From Bigelowiella natans CCMP2755 (Eukaryota; Cercozoa; Chlorarachniophyceae), in contig ADNK01001325.1 of NCBI GenBank assembly GCA_000320545.1, forward strand, positions 1-57,500: a DNA stretch of 57,500 nt. The letters are read 5' to 3'. This document shows, piece by piece, positions 45,019-56,976 of this stretch. The position numbers and the translations under genes are program-made. Under the pieces are notes generated by a model. The model did no database searches and was not told the DNA's origin. It saw nothing but the letters and a program-made list of their open reading frames with translations. The first letter of the stretch is position 1. Each line of letters begins with the position of its first letter.

Positions 45019-46124
45019 CTTTGTTTTTCCGAAACACTTGTTGTCGAAACAAAGTGTGATTTGATCTGCAAAATTGATCCACTGAAAATTGCCCCAAAAA
45101 AATCAGACTGTCCTCCAACGCAAATTGGTCACCTGCAAACGCTTGCCCCCCACAAATCCACAACCGCATCCCACTCCAATCAAGGAACAAAGAGAACAAA
45201 TCTCCAACCATGGGCAGTTGAGGATGCGATCTGCTTGACTGACCAACGTTCTTGTGATTTGCTCAGGGTGTCGCAAAACTCCAATGTGCCAGTGTGAACT
45301 GTGAAGTCCCGGTGCGTGCAACAAGCTGACCAACGTGTGCACAATTCGTGCTGAGCACGCGTCTTTTTCCTGTGAATGTCCGCTTGAGACAGCTGCATGT
45401 TTGATTTGGTTTGGTTTGAAGTGATTCTGACACTTTTGAACACTTGTTTTCAAATGCCAAGTGCTTGCAAACCACCATTCGCTAGTTCGATTTGCTCAAA
45501 TGCCACTCGAAATCTCCACAAGCGGCATTTGATTTGAACAAACACATGGAATTGTGCACGATCTAGCTAGCTAGCGATGCCTGCGCCACGCTAGCACGCC
45601 ACGGTGAAACGCTGAACCTTCAGTTCGAGCTAGCTTCGCTTGATGGCTGTCAGTATAGCTTGGCATCAAATTCAAATGAAGCACATCGTGTTGCTTAGTT
45701 GCGCACAGCGTTTTGCCGCAGTGCAGCTTGGGTGTCGCACCAGTGGCACGGCATTTTTTTTTTGGGCCACCACTAACCACTAACTAGCGCTTGTTCTAGC
45801 TGCTACCGCGGGCTGTGCTACGGCGCACCTGGGCGACTGTGGCTAAGTACGTGCATGTTTTCATGCATTTGTGCAACATCATGATTGGTCATCATCACAA
45901 CTGTGCCCCCCCTTGCTATGACAAGTGACATGTTCCAAAATTGGTGCATCATCTTACAAGTTGTGAATACTACATGCGGAGCATGCCGCTACCTAGCGAC
46001 GGGGACTCTTTTTTGTCTTCTTCATCCTTCCATACCTTAATGCAAATGTACGGAATGAGCATCGTTGATATCGTCATCGTCCTTCACAATCAACTCGTTG
46101 ACATTAAAATTACATAGACAGATT

Positions 46125-46126
<2 letters not shown>

Positions 46127-46165
<39 letters not shown>

Positions 46166-46166
46166 A

Positions 46167-46208
<42 letters not shown>
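46127..46208. repeat. (CA)n and (TA)n compound microsatellite
   Basis: CA repeats to about 46163, then TA repeats to 46208, just downstream of the ARM-like gene's stop at 46289. Confidence 0.95.
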
Positions 46209-46210
<2 letters not shown>

Positions 46211-46288
46211 TATATAATATACACGTGACATGCTAACCTGAGAATTTCTTGGCACATTTTTTGGCATATTTGAAGGTCTAAAACAGTG

Positions 46289-47769
46289 TCACAAGACTTT
46301 GTTGTGAATGAAGAGGTTGAAATTGATTCTGCATACTCGCCGAAGCCTTTTAACTTCAGGACCTAATGACGTATTTGCATTCTTTTCAATTGCCAGGGTA
46401 GTAGTTAATGGTACTGCTCCACCTACCTCACAAAAAGAACGGCTTCCAGTTAAATTTAATATCGTATTTAACAAATCCATCCTAAGTATATTGATAATCA
46501 ACTTTCAAGGTCAACGATTTTCAAGAGAAGGAAACATCGTCTGTTATCATGTCGACCACAGCTATCAAAAGTACCAATTTATCTGACATTTTTTTAAAGT
46601 TTAACTTTAGCTAGTTCTCTATGACGTACACAACTCCTGGAGTTTGTCTTGACAACGGAAATCGAAGGAGTTGAATAAGAGCGACAGCAAGCCCCCCCGT
46701 AGGACCTACTAACGCGCGACAAAAAGGTCTTGGACCCTCAGATAGAACGCGTAGTAATGCCGACGCTTCTGCTAACTGAGACTTGGTTTCGGTTGCGCCA
46801 AACACTTCGATAAGCACAGGACCAAAATGTAAAGTAGCTGATGATAACGATGTCATTAAAGGATCAGTAGTCCAAAAAATGGGTTGGCAGTTGCAACAGT
46901 GACTGTTTCTTCGATCATCAATATCACCACCATCATCATCATCATCCGATACCCAAAAAAAGAGCTGCAACCTGCATCATCATAGAATTTTGAATGGCAG
47001 GAGAGAAGCCTGAGTAGCCTCAACGAAAAAAAAAGCAACGGGTCTCTTGTTCGACACACTGAAATTAATACCTGATGATGATGAAATGTATTACTGTGCT
47101 GGAAATATAGAAAAAAGTATCGATACCTTCAAAACAAAATATTCGAGAGACATAATCTTCAAGTTACCTTCATTAGTCGTTTATCGTACACATCATGTAC
47201 CATGTGCTTGTATTCCCTGAAAATGAGATAATAAGGTATGTTGGATGCTTCCAGGGAAAACGCATCAACTTCTACCTGAAATCTTGACAGTCGCACATCA
47301 TTTTTGCCAGTTTGAAGATATGCACAAAAACTTGCATATTTCTTGATGGCTTTGAGTCGCAGATCTTTGTAAACAATTTGTGAATGCATCTCAACATAAA
47401 TGTACGCAAATCTTCGGAAGTTTAGCTGTGTCACAAATCTCGACTAAGCTACGTGTCCGCGACTCTAAGTATGTTCATAAGTTTCCGGGTTGATACCAAG
47501 AGAGCAATCGTCGCTGCTTCCGAAAGAGCTGGTTCATCTTCGAGTGCCTTCTTGTCATATTTGTGAGGGCTCCATGCAGCATGACCGACAAACTTTACTT
47601 CCCTTTTTTCAGGTATCTTCTCCGATATCCAACGTTGCTCTTGATTAGATCTCTGCATCGATCCTGTGAGGCCAGTATTTCCGGTAGAGGACGATGACTG
47701 GAGGCGGGCTGGAGATGGTTTAACGAAGGAATCTGAATGAAGGAACTTGACTGAAGACGGCGTGGTCAT
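46289..47769 (-). CDS. Armadillo-repeat-like protein, unknown function (5 exons, about 322 aa)
   Basis: Exons: 47769-47497, 47443-47168, 46971-46953 (only 19 bases), 46837-46630, 46481-46289; phases close at 969 bases. The N-terminal 90 residues are polar and Ser-rich. The C-terminal half looks like armadillo repeats: AEASALLRVLSEG, GPTGGLAVALIQLLRFP, NTILNLTGSRSFCEVGGAVPL. The middle (KDLRLKAIKKYASFCAYLQ) is helical with no clear family. ARM proteins are binding scaffolds. The ORF reaches a GTG at 47778, but the ATG at 47769 was preferred. The 19-base exon could be wrong. Confidence 0.65.
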
Positions 47770-48626
47770 CGTCAGCACGTTTTTCTTGTTCTGTTATTTG
47801 GAGGAAACAGCTTTTCCCAATGGCTAAACTTAACTTGTTCTGTCCCTAAGTTTGATAATTATAGCAGCCAAGGTTTGTGCCCTCGTGCTCTTCTATCCAC
47901 TATTAGGGAGCAGCATGTAGTCCAGGTTCGTTTCAATTTCTAGAGTAGTGAATTCTCGAGAGTTAGTTAGTTAGTTACGTGATGAGAGTCCGCCTGCGAT
48001 CGTACAGCAGCAACAGCAGCAGGAGGAGGAGGTCACATCATTATGATCGATGTTGAATTTACAGTGTCGTTGTTGTTGTAGTTGTTGTTGTTGTTGTTGT
48101 AGTTGTTGTTGTTGTTGTTGTTACATGATAGATAGATGTAGGATCGCAGTAGTAAGTAGTAGCAGTAAGAAGTAGAATTACTTGGGTGAAAAAAGAAGTC
48201 AAGGATAAGAAAAGAACTAGATGTTGGATCACAGTAGGAAGTAGTAGATCTAGATTATTAGTTTTAGTAGATAGATGTAGTACGAAGTAGTAGGAAATAG
48301 GATAGGTAGGAAGCCTCTTGCAAATATTTGGGACAAACTGCAGATTATTATTGTCTGAACAAGAAAGCATAAAAGCAGCACCGGTAGATCTAGGACTCCT
48401 TTTAAAATAATGTTACATGTCGCTTGTGTCGCTTCAGAAATTTACCAGCTGAAATCATTGTAAGTTTAGTACCGACAAGAGGGGGTACCACAAGAACAAA
48501 ATACGATTTAGAGTCATTGTTTTGTTACCGCAAGTCTAAATTACAAGCTAAACGTAAAAATGGAAAAAACACGTGCCAAAAAGATATATCTTAACGGGAT
48601 TGTGAAAATCCAATCCTCTATTCGCA
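47770..48626. promoter_or_regulatory. Divergent upstream region of ARM-like and ML genes
   Basis: Promoters of both flanking genes should be here. A TTG run lies at 48060-48122, and GTAG-rich imperfect repeats fill 48130-48310. I see no exon. Confidence 0.5.
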
Positions 48627-49393
48627 ATGCTAAACCTCTTATCATCATGCATTCTCCTACTCGTAAGCAGTAACGTGGCCCATGCAAACATACAGTTTTC
48701 TCGATCTGTTGACCAACTAGAGCAAGGAAACTCTGCAACAGTAACCCTTGACCAAGGATGCTCGTCCACGGATGACTACGGCTCAAACGATTGCGCCCTT
48801 TCATGGGGAACTAACTACACGGTTTTCACGCCATTCTCTTTACATCACAATCAAGTTTAAAATATATTTTGTACAGGCAACGATCAAAGCACATATCTCT
48901 GAGGTTAGAGTGCAAGGATAAAATGTCTGTTGTATGCTGAAAATAGCTTTCTTATAGGTTCTCATGGGAAATTCCAGCTTCAGCGTTGATATGAAGGTGG
49001 ACGGCATCATCCCTTTCAAGTTCACTTGCCCTGTTTGTGGAACCACTTGTACGGTCACTATCCCTATCGTCAAACAAACGGTAGAAGAGAATTAAGTACT
49101 GTAAATGAAAGAATCTGACATGGATTTCTTCTGGCACAGACATCATTCCAATTGCCAGACTGTCCCGTGACCGGAGATTTTAACCTGGTTGAACCCATTG
49201 CATTGCCATCAAAAAGTCCAATCGGTGTTTCGTCAGGCGCGAAGGGTGAGAAGTTGTTGTTTGTGTAAAAAACCGTTTCCTTCACATAGATCATCCAGGT
49301 ACAGTTCAAGTGACAAATGGAGCTGGGACCGTGGTTGCCCATGTGACAGTAGATGCTACTCTTAAACCTTCATTCAACTCTGAAGAGCTTTAA
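48627..49393 (+). CDS. ML-domain (NPC2/MD-2-like) secreted lipid-binding protein (5 exons, 184 aa)
   Basis: Exons: 48627-48821, 48877-48903 (27 bases), 48958-49080, 49140-49245, 49290-49393. The frame totals 555 bases. A signal peptide (LLSSCILLLVSSNVAHA) leads to a beta-sandwich core of NPC2/ML type: DCALSWGTNYT, then IIPFKFTCPVCGTTC and QLPDCPVTGDFNL. Known members bind sterols, lipids or lipopolysaccharide in lysosomes or outside the cell. Six of the Cys could pair as in NPC2, but CPVCGTTC is more crowded than in the animal protein. The late strand reads VAHVTVDATL. Length fits the family. Confidence 0.82.
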
Positions 49394-50441
49394 GTGAAGA
49401 AATGGATAAATTTAACAAAACCCATGAAATCATGGTAGGTTGCTTCCATGCGGCATTTGATCCTACCTCTTAGGGGTGCTGACATCGCGCAATATTTGGA
49501 TATAGAAACAAAATCGTGCCCAGTTTGTCTCAAATTATTGTCTATCGATGGTGCATACATTTCCCCTTCAATGTAGTCTGTACTTAATTCGTACAATCGT
49601 GCCTGACACTGCGTTTCACATACATGTAGACATCCATGATGTATGGGCGTAGTGCGTGTTACTTGTGTACGATATGGATAGCAATGGTAGGTGCAAACGC
49701 GCGCGCAGAATTTTGATTCAAAACGCCGAGGCGTGGCGCGCACAAGCGGCGCGTGGTGCGGGGCAGCGCGGGGCAAGGGGACATCGAGCAGAAGTCTAGA
49801 AGTCGCACCTCGGGGGGCGAAAAAAAAATGCGAATGAAAAAAAATTCAACTGTGCCAAAAGTTTCCAAAGCTAGAAAGGACCCCTGCTTGAAATCTGAAT
49901 CGAGTTTGCGCGAAAAAAATGCGCACGTCATTTTTTTTTTTCAATTTTCGTGAAGTTGTGACCGGTTTATTGCCTGGATGTGCATGACTTACCTGATGGA
50001 GAATCGTCAGATGCGCAGCGAAAACGAACGCTCGCGCACGGGCGGCATGTTGCGGGCGCACATTCGCGCACACCATCGCAATGTTGACAATTTCACATGC
50101 AAACAAAACATGAATGACATCGCAGTAGTCAGAAACAAATGGGCACACACAACATCAGCGCTGTAGCCACATGCAGCATTGCACAGCTGCTACACAAGTG
50201 TGCACATTGAGATGTGCAAGATGCATTGAAAAAAGGTTCAGCATTGTCATTTCATCACATCATCATCATCACCTTTTTCTTCAGATGCTACGTAATGATA
50301 CGTAGTCAAGTATTTGACGACGATGAGGATGATGTTTGAGTCTTGTTGTGTGATAAATACTAATGATAATAACGAACCCACGTGTTGTATGTGGTTGTTG
50401 TGCTTGTTGTTTGTTTCCTTCTACTGATGATTCATTTGTAG
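49394..50441. other. Intergenic block with dispersed repeat copy D
   Basis: Block texture with GCGCGC and CGCAC words from 49400 to about 50230, including A-rich runs near 49820-49850. Unidentified upstream exons of the gene at 50442 may lie at 50230-50440. Confidence 0.5.
50158..50270 (+). repeat. Dispersed repeat family, copy D
   Basis: Starts GCTGTAGCCACATGCAGCATTGCACAGC like copy C, then CATTGAGATG, CATTGAAAAAAGG and TTTCATCACATC. The most diverged copy. Confidence 0.65.
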
Positions 50442-51007
50442 AGAGACAAAAATACAGCATTGGAAAAACCTAAGTATTTGTGTAATGAGAAGAATGTGCC
50501 CCTCATGCTCATACATGGCAATGAAGGTACTAACTACTATTCAACATTTATCACTTCTTGCTTCTTGTTCTTCTTGCTTCTTGTTCTTCTTCTTCTTGCA
50601 TTTATTTCAAACGAATAAATGACCGGCTAACGGATAACATCATATGAATAAAAAGTAATAGCTATCAGCTGCTACTAAGCGGTCGATCGACCACCACATT
50701 ATTCGAATATCATAATTGCGCTACTTTCTCTCATTGTCATTATTCTCTCCCCACCATGGTAATACAACTACTTCTACTACTACTACTATCCGTCTTTTGT
50801 GTCATTCTAGCATTGCATGATGAGCTGTTGATGCCGACGTATCGTAGTGCGATGGCAAGATGCGCGGAGACAGGCCACAATGAACTTGTTTGGAAGCGCC
50901 ACAAATTCAAAACTGTGCAATGCAACATGTGCATCCGGACAAGTTTAGTTGCTAGCAAAAACTCATCCAATTCACAATTTTCTACATTTGCATTGCGTAT
51001 TCATTAG
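50442..51007 (+). CDS. 3' exons of an unrecognised gene (93 residues visible)
   Basis: Exons 50442-50526 and 50811-51007 are bounded by TTTGTAG, AAG-GTACTA and TTCTAG, and join in phase. The joined piece reads VPLMLIHGNE then ALHDELLMPTY, and later KFKTVQCNMC. The first motif recalls the late acidic loop of alpha/beta hydrolases, but this is weak. The start and upstream exons were not found. The gene ends 17 bases before the convergent EF-hand gene. Confidence 0.45.
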
Positions 51008-51024
51008 CAGCAGCTAGCACACCT

Positions 51025-52023
51025 TCAAGAGTTGTCCACTTTGCACTTCTTCAACAGTCTTCTAGCAAACTTCAGGAACCCATATATAGCCTTTGGGTTG
51101 TCAACTTTCAACTTTTTGAAGTAGTTTAAATATTCGGTGATACTCACTTTTCCGTCTTTGTTTTTGTCAAGCGAGCGAATAAGGCGTCCGAAGAATCTTC
51201 CATTTTTGTCAAACCTAGAGAGTTCCTTTTCTTCGATTTCTCCACTTTTATCGACATCAATAGCATCAAAAACGGATTTTACCCTTTTTTCTTCATCCGT
51301 TGTTAGCTTCTTGAGGCATTTTTGGGCATAGCTTAAATAATTCCAAACTGCTTTTGGGTTTCTAAGTTTTAGTCCTTCGAAAAATTTCAGGTACATCCCT
51401 TTGTCAATTTTTCCGTAAAAGGTGTCCATTTTCTCAAAGAGTTTACCACTTTCATCAAATCGATACAGTTCTTCTTTATCAAGCACCCCATTTCCGTCCG
51501 TGTCGATTTTAGAAAACAAGTCTAGGACGCCTTCCCGTTCTCCAATGGTCATTTTTAGTAAAGTTTTCTGAGCGTACTTGAGATATTCCTCGATTGCTTT
51601 TGGATTCTTTGCTTTCAAGCTCTGGAAAAATTCCAGATATTCTTCTTCGCTCACTTTGCCGTCTTTGGATGTGTCGAGCTTGGCGAAAAACTTCCCGTTC
51701 TTGTCGAAGCACTGCAGATCACTAGATGAGATGGAACCTGTATTCTCCACGTCAATCTTCGAGAAAACCTCGAGTATCTGCTTTTTTTCGGAAGTTGTGA
51801 GACGTGACCCTTGACCCTTAGCCTCAGGGGCCTTGACCTCACGACTTCCCAATCCGTTCAAGAAGTCTTTAAGGTCGCCCTTCTTTGCCGCTGCGAAGTA
51901 GCCAGCTCCAAAATCCAAGATATCCTGGGGCTGGTGCCGGATGACTTCCTTTGTAAGTCCCTTCAGAATGCCTGGCAGGGCTGGTGGTACTGTTATCTGC
52001 TCTGCGGAGTATACCCTATCCAT
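51025..52023 (-). CDS. RIIa (dimerisation/docking) plus six EF-hand protein, flagellar type (332 aa, intronless)
   Basis: The start is the ATG at 52023; a GTG at 52068 would add 15 residues. Residues about 10-47 (VPPALPGILKGLTKEVIRHQPQDIL) match the RIIa/DPY-30-like docking fold of sperm and flagellar proteins such as SP17, ROPN1 and CABYR. Three repeats of about 75 residues follow, each an EF-hand pair. Loops DVENTGSISSSD, DTSKDGKVSEEE, DTDGNGVLDKEE, DVDKSGEIEEKE and DKNKDGKVSITE are intact. The fourth (DTFYGKIDKGM) lacks one residue and probably does not bind calcium. A role as a calcium sensor in a flagellum is inferred from the domain mix. It is one of few intronless genes here. Confidence 0.88.
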   Translation of the reverse strand: MDRVYSAEQITVPPALPGILKGLTKEVIRHQPQDILDFGAGYFAAAKKGDLKDFLNGLGSREVKAPEAKGQGSRLTTSEKKQILEVFSKIDVENTGSISSSDLQCFDKNGKFFAKLDTSKDGKVSEEEYLEFFQSLKAKNPKAIEEYLKYAQKTLLKMTIGEREGVLDLFSKIDTDGNGVLDKEELYRFDESGKLFEKMDTFYGKIDKGMYLKFFEGLKLRNPKAVWNYLSYAQKCLKKLTTDEEKRVKSVFDAIDVDKSGEIEEKELSRFDKNGRFFGRLIRSLDKNKDGKVSITEYLNYFKKLKVDNPKAIYGFLKFARRLLKKCKVDNS

Positions 52024-55000
52024 TGTTAGCCACTGAGCGTACTCAACAACACAGCGTATCGGTTTCACTCTCTGGCAGAATGTCGTTTCAGTATAAGATG
52101 AGAGGTACGACTTGCAATTAATTCCAGAAAACCCACCAATTACACAAAAATGCTACTTAAAAAAGAGGTTTTTATCAATGCGACAATGCAAAATGGTCTA
52201 AAAATCTGTCTTGCTATGATGGACACAGACTGAGATCACTCGCACAGTTCCTCAACGCTGTCAAGGGAAAAATGTGATTCTTCTCGCGGAGTGTGTCCAC
52301 GCGTCCCCCTCCATTGCTTTGTGCATTCATTCATTCATTCCTTCCAGCAAATGTGAAACATGATGGTCATGTGACACCATGCACATGATGTGCATGATGT
52401 CACTGTTGCTGATGATGGACGTGCAATGCCACGTGCCATGTGCTTGTGCAATGCACACGACATCACTGTGTCCATGATGAACAAACCCTCAACCTTCTGT
52501 GGAGGTTTGGTTGATTGTCACGGTCAAGTCAGCATCGATCCTTCACACACATCCAGACATGCACAACCGTGTTCACAACCGCTCCTGTGGGACTGCTTGA
52601 CTTCGCTTGTTCCTGTGGAAAGAACTCACTCGTTCGCTCACTCCCTCCTTGTTTGCTCACTCATTCACCTAGTCGTCCACACTCTGCGCCCTGCCAAAAT
52701 CATCCGTCCATGTGCCGTGGTCGTTGCGATGCATCGCACGCACTGCACGCACGTGTGTGTGCCAGCGCTGGAGCCGTGCGCACGCACGTGCATGTCCAGC
52801 AGGCGCGGCCGCTCACGTTGCGTTCATGCGATTGTTTTCAGTGTTTGTGTTGGATGTGGTGCAAGTGAACGAAGTGTGCAAGGCCAGCCCGACGTGTCCT
52901 GGACGCGGTGATGACACGGCAATCACGGTGCGCATCGCACCCTGATCCAGTGATGAGTGTGCCGCGCGTGCATCACAACAAGGACACGCCAGCACGTGCT
53001 TGGCACTCTGACACTCCCTCTGGTCCTGAAAGCCCTGCAGTTTGCGAGCTTTCAGGCATTGCCACAGCAAGCGGCAAACTTGACCACGATCTGACAATTG
53101 AACGTTGACCATGCTGGAAGTGTGCGGACCTCATCGAAGTTCCACGACCTGGACAACCCAGCAATGTTGCGCGGCAGCAGCTCTCTTGTGGGGACCCACT
53201 CAGGTCCCCATGCGTGCACACGCGTGTCAACGCATGAAACACACGTGTGCCATTTTTCCAGGTCCCTGTGCTCTCGCGCGCGCGCACACGCCAGGTGCCA
53301 CACGCCTCTGGGCCTGGATGTCCAGACATCGATCTGGACGCACTGTGCAAGCAAACGTTTGGTGCTGCGAACTCATCGGGCCGGTGCTCATGCGCACGGC
53401 GCAAGGCAAGTCAAAGTTTGAATTCGGCCGTGGCGTGCGCTGGCATGAGTGCACCTCGCTGGCTGCTGGAGCTCGCAAGCGCCGCGTGACGGTGGCCCCA
53501 GCTAGGCTTCCACGTGACACACACTGACACAGTGTGTGGTGTGCACTGCAGGCACGGTGCGTGTGCACGCTGCACGTCACACGCACAGAGCACAGCCACA
53601 CGTCACCTTGTGTGTTGTTCCGTCGCAATGTGAAATTTCCGCGTTGCGTGCCAGCGTGGTTGTCAGTCGTGTCCACTGCACGAGCTGCAGCGTCACGTGA
53701 CAACTCGACACGACATGATGCATCTTGAATCACGTTCAATGACTGTGTCTGTTGATTCTGCTGGCATGCCTTGCATGCAGATTCCTCCACACCAGCGTGC
53801 CACGGGGGTCCACGTGACTCACAGATCGCTGGATCACGCCAGCACGTGCCAGCATGACCAAGTCATCAGAAATCACTGGATCAGTGGATTGGGGGAACCG
53901 CCCCCAATGTGCCAATTTGATCTGCAACTGGTTCACAGGACGTTGGCGCCACGTCCAAAGTCACGACTGGTTGCCCACGGCTTGAAGTGCGCATCGCAAC
54001 TGCAAAACTTCACCTCGCTTCACTTCACTTCAATTCAATGTCGTGCATGCACTTCGTGTGCACACCACGTGCTGTCCTGCATCGCATGCACACATTGTGC
54101 ACTTTGGTGCACGCACGCACCATCACAGGAAACTCCAACACAAAGACGCACGTCGTGCAGTGCAGGTTCACACACGACGAGATGCGTGACGTGTTGTCCG
54201 TTCACGTTCTCACGTGTTTGTCATTGATTCTGGCATTGCACGCGCGCTCGCCACCATGCGCATGCTTGCTGGCTTGTGGTTTGCACCGTTGCGCAGCGTT
54301 GCGTTGGTCGCAGTGTCGTCGCTTCAACCAGATGTCAGAACTGATGCTGAACATCTCATCACATTCAGTGGGCAACCTTCAACTGAATTGAAAAAAACAG
54401 CTGAAGAAATGTCAACAGGCAAATGCACCAAGAAAAAAATTGCAGAAACATTTGATGAAACATCCACTGCAGATCGTTCATTTTTGCATCATGATCGCAA
54501 GCAAAGTGTGAACAAAAGACACATGATGAACTTTGAAAGTTTTGTGAACATCTGAAGTGCGTGCTGGCGGTGCGATGCACTCAACCAGTCCAGTGCAATC
54601 CGCAATCGATGCGCGCGCCAGTCCAGCAGTGCACGCTCGCTTGCATGCCATGTTTGGACGCACGTGCAATGGCACACGATCGCGCTAGCGCGGCTGGGTG
54701 ATCTGGAGATCAAGGGGGGCGGGAATGAGGGTTTTGCGGCCGCAGGGGTGTTTTTTTCGCGCGGAGCGCGAGAAATTTGCGGGTGGTTGCAGTGAAGTTT
54801 GCAAGTTTCCATTGCAGATTTCACTGAATTTCAGAAAAATGCTCTGCACGTTTTGGCATGGTGAAATGCGGAAACAGCGCAACGCGCCAAGAGAAGCCAT
54901 TTCCGCAAGTCAGCTTCGGCCGGCGGCGCTCGGCAGGGCCGCAGGGCGCCTGCGATTGCTGTGTCCGCAAACCCGCCCCCCTTGAGCTCTGGGGCGCCCG

Positions 55001-55548
55001 GCTGCGAACGCCACTCACGTGGCACGGCGGCAGATCGTGTCAAGCACCTCAAGTTCAGCAACAAGTGACGACAACACGTGCATCACACGCCTCGGAGACG
55101 TTCGGAGACAGGTGTCATTTGCGTTCTTGTTTTTCCCCTCTTGTTTTGCGAAGCTCTGGCTGGTCTGGTGATGTCAGGTGAACGAGTGAACTGAAGAACG
55201 ATTGAACTCACAGGAACGCACCCAAACACAAACATCGTTGCAGTGAACACTTCCATTGGGAGAAGACACGCGAATCGTGAGCTGAACCCAATGACGGCCA
55301 CATCTGACAAGTTGTGAAATGACCCTTCCAAATGAAAACAGGAGTTGGCCAACCAACAGCCACAACGATGACAGTGACAGCCAAACCACATCCAATGTTG
55401 CAACACATTTGCAGCCACTTTCATCCGAGGAAGGCGAGTTGCGGTTCGTGTTTTTTCACATGCGACAAGATTTTGGTTTTGTCGCACACAAAACAACAAG
55501 TTTTTTCTGCAATAGGAATTGTACAACTGCTCACTCTCGAAATTAAAA
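52024..55548. other. Large divergent intergenic block, GC-leaning
   Basis: About 3.4 kb of CACGTG-, TGCACG- and GCATGC-rich DNA. Several overlapping open frames on both strands are explained by the low stop frequency at high GC. One frame at 54214-54555 is AT-leaning at its 3' end (TELKKTAEEMSTGKCTKKK) and is the best candidate for a real exon, but it has no start or domain. Block texture ends near 55480, next to the ankyrin gene. Confidence 0.5.
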
Positions 55549-56941
55549 ATGGCATCCATCGCGAAGATAGCTCTCGTGAAGGCTTCAAAAGAGAACAACC
55601 TTCAAGAGGTAAGTGTACCATCATATTTGACATTTGTGATGATTATGAATTTTTCCATTACAATGATTCCACGAAGGTCTCACTGCTCCTGTCTCAAAAA
55701 ACGGATCCAAATGGTGCCACAGGACATGGGATAAGGTGTCGTCCTTCCTGTGACACTGCACAGCGCCGAAGTTGATAATGTGTATTAATAAGGCCAGTGG
55801 CATTACTTCAAAATGATTTCATATCTCTACCCTTCTAATATGACTTCTGTTCTTACCTCTTGATACTAGCACCTAACTTACAACAACAAAAAATAGTAGT
55901 AGAACATCGACAACAACTACAGCAGCAGCAATTACTGTTGCTGCTGCTACTACTACTACTATTACTAGGACTCACCTAATACAAGTATTCCCACATATTT
56001 CTCTCTTCTTTATCAAATTATCGTTGCTCTTTTTAAAAATCTGTGCTTTGTTGTTAAATCTGCTAACCCCAGTCCTTTGCTGGTGGCCTGCACAAACGGT
56101 GCTCCTTACATTACTTTACTATCACAAACATACACTAACAAACTCCATGCAGAAAGTTGTTAAATATGTCTTAAGTACGTACTTTGGAATTCATCACAGT
56201 TAATATAAACTAGCCGTTCATTCTCCACAATCTAAAAGGCAACGTGGAGATCGTACGTGAGCTTATCAAAGCGAAGGCTAAGATTGGAGTGAAGAAGAAA
56301 AATGGACAAACAACGTTACTTTGTGCAGCTGCTTCTGGGAGTGTGGAGGTAATGCCTCACTATTAAGAATTGTATCGAACATGATTCTGAACTGCTTGTC
56401 AATCATTCGAAACAAGACGGTACAATGCATTTTGGAAGCCAAGGCTGATTTAAGTCACACCGACAACCAGGTGTTGTTATTTGATTATTATTATTAATAA
56501 TAATAATAAATAATATATGTCATTTTCCTCTATGGTAGAACAGATAATACCACTATTATTATTATTGTTGTTCTTCTTCTTATTATTATTATTATTATTA
56601 TGAGATATCTTTGTCATCATTTAAGTCGATTTTGTGCTACTGTAACTTGGTAATAATTCGCTAGAAGTGTGTGGTTTTTATTGAACAATTTCTCCTTAGA
56701 AATTCTATGATGATGCCTATTTGTTTGATAGTGGTAAAAGTTATATTTGTGAGATATATTGTGTTGGTTAAGGAGTGTGGCGGTAGCAGATAATGATGAT
56801 GTTGATATGTGGACTTAATTACGTTGTTTCATCGCCGTGGTTGTTATTTGTACTGTTCTACGTGTAAAAGAATTGGTCTGCGTATTCGTTTGCTTGTCAC
56901 AATGGCTGCAACAACATTCTCTCCCTTCTGGTCAAAGCGAA

Positions 56942-56976
<35 letters not shown>

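Larger units (their letters stand above)
44698..46288. other. Intergenic region with long (TTG)n and alternate-texture block
   Basis: CT repeats lie at 44719-44771, a long TTG run at 44943-45018, a CTAG/TGCAC-rich block from about 45060 to 46010, then CA and TA runs. No gene is supported; poly-Val and poly-Asn frames over the TTG run are artefacts. Confidence 0.6.

Noticed and set aside
44813-45211. Open frames with long poly-Asn or poly-Val
   Set aside because: They are produced by the (TTG)25 run and have no splice context or domain.
47159-47434. Proteasome/COP9 PCI-type subunit for the middle exon of the ARM-like gene
   Set aside because: KDLRLKAIKKYA recalls PCI helices, but the following exons read as armadillo repeats and no PCI winged-helix pattern follows.
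53098-53790. Several long overlapping frames on both strands
   Set aside because: GC-rich block DNA with few stop codons; frames on both strands are equally long and none has a family pattern.
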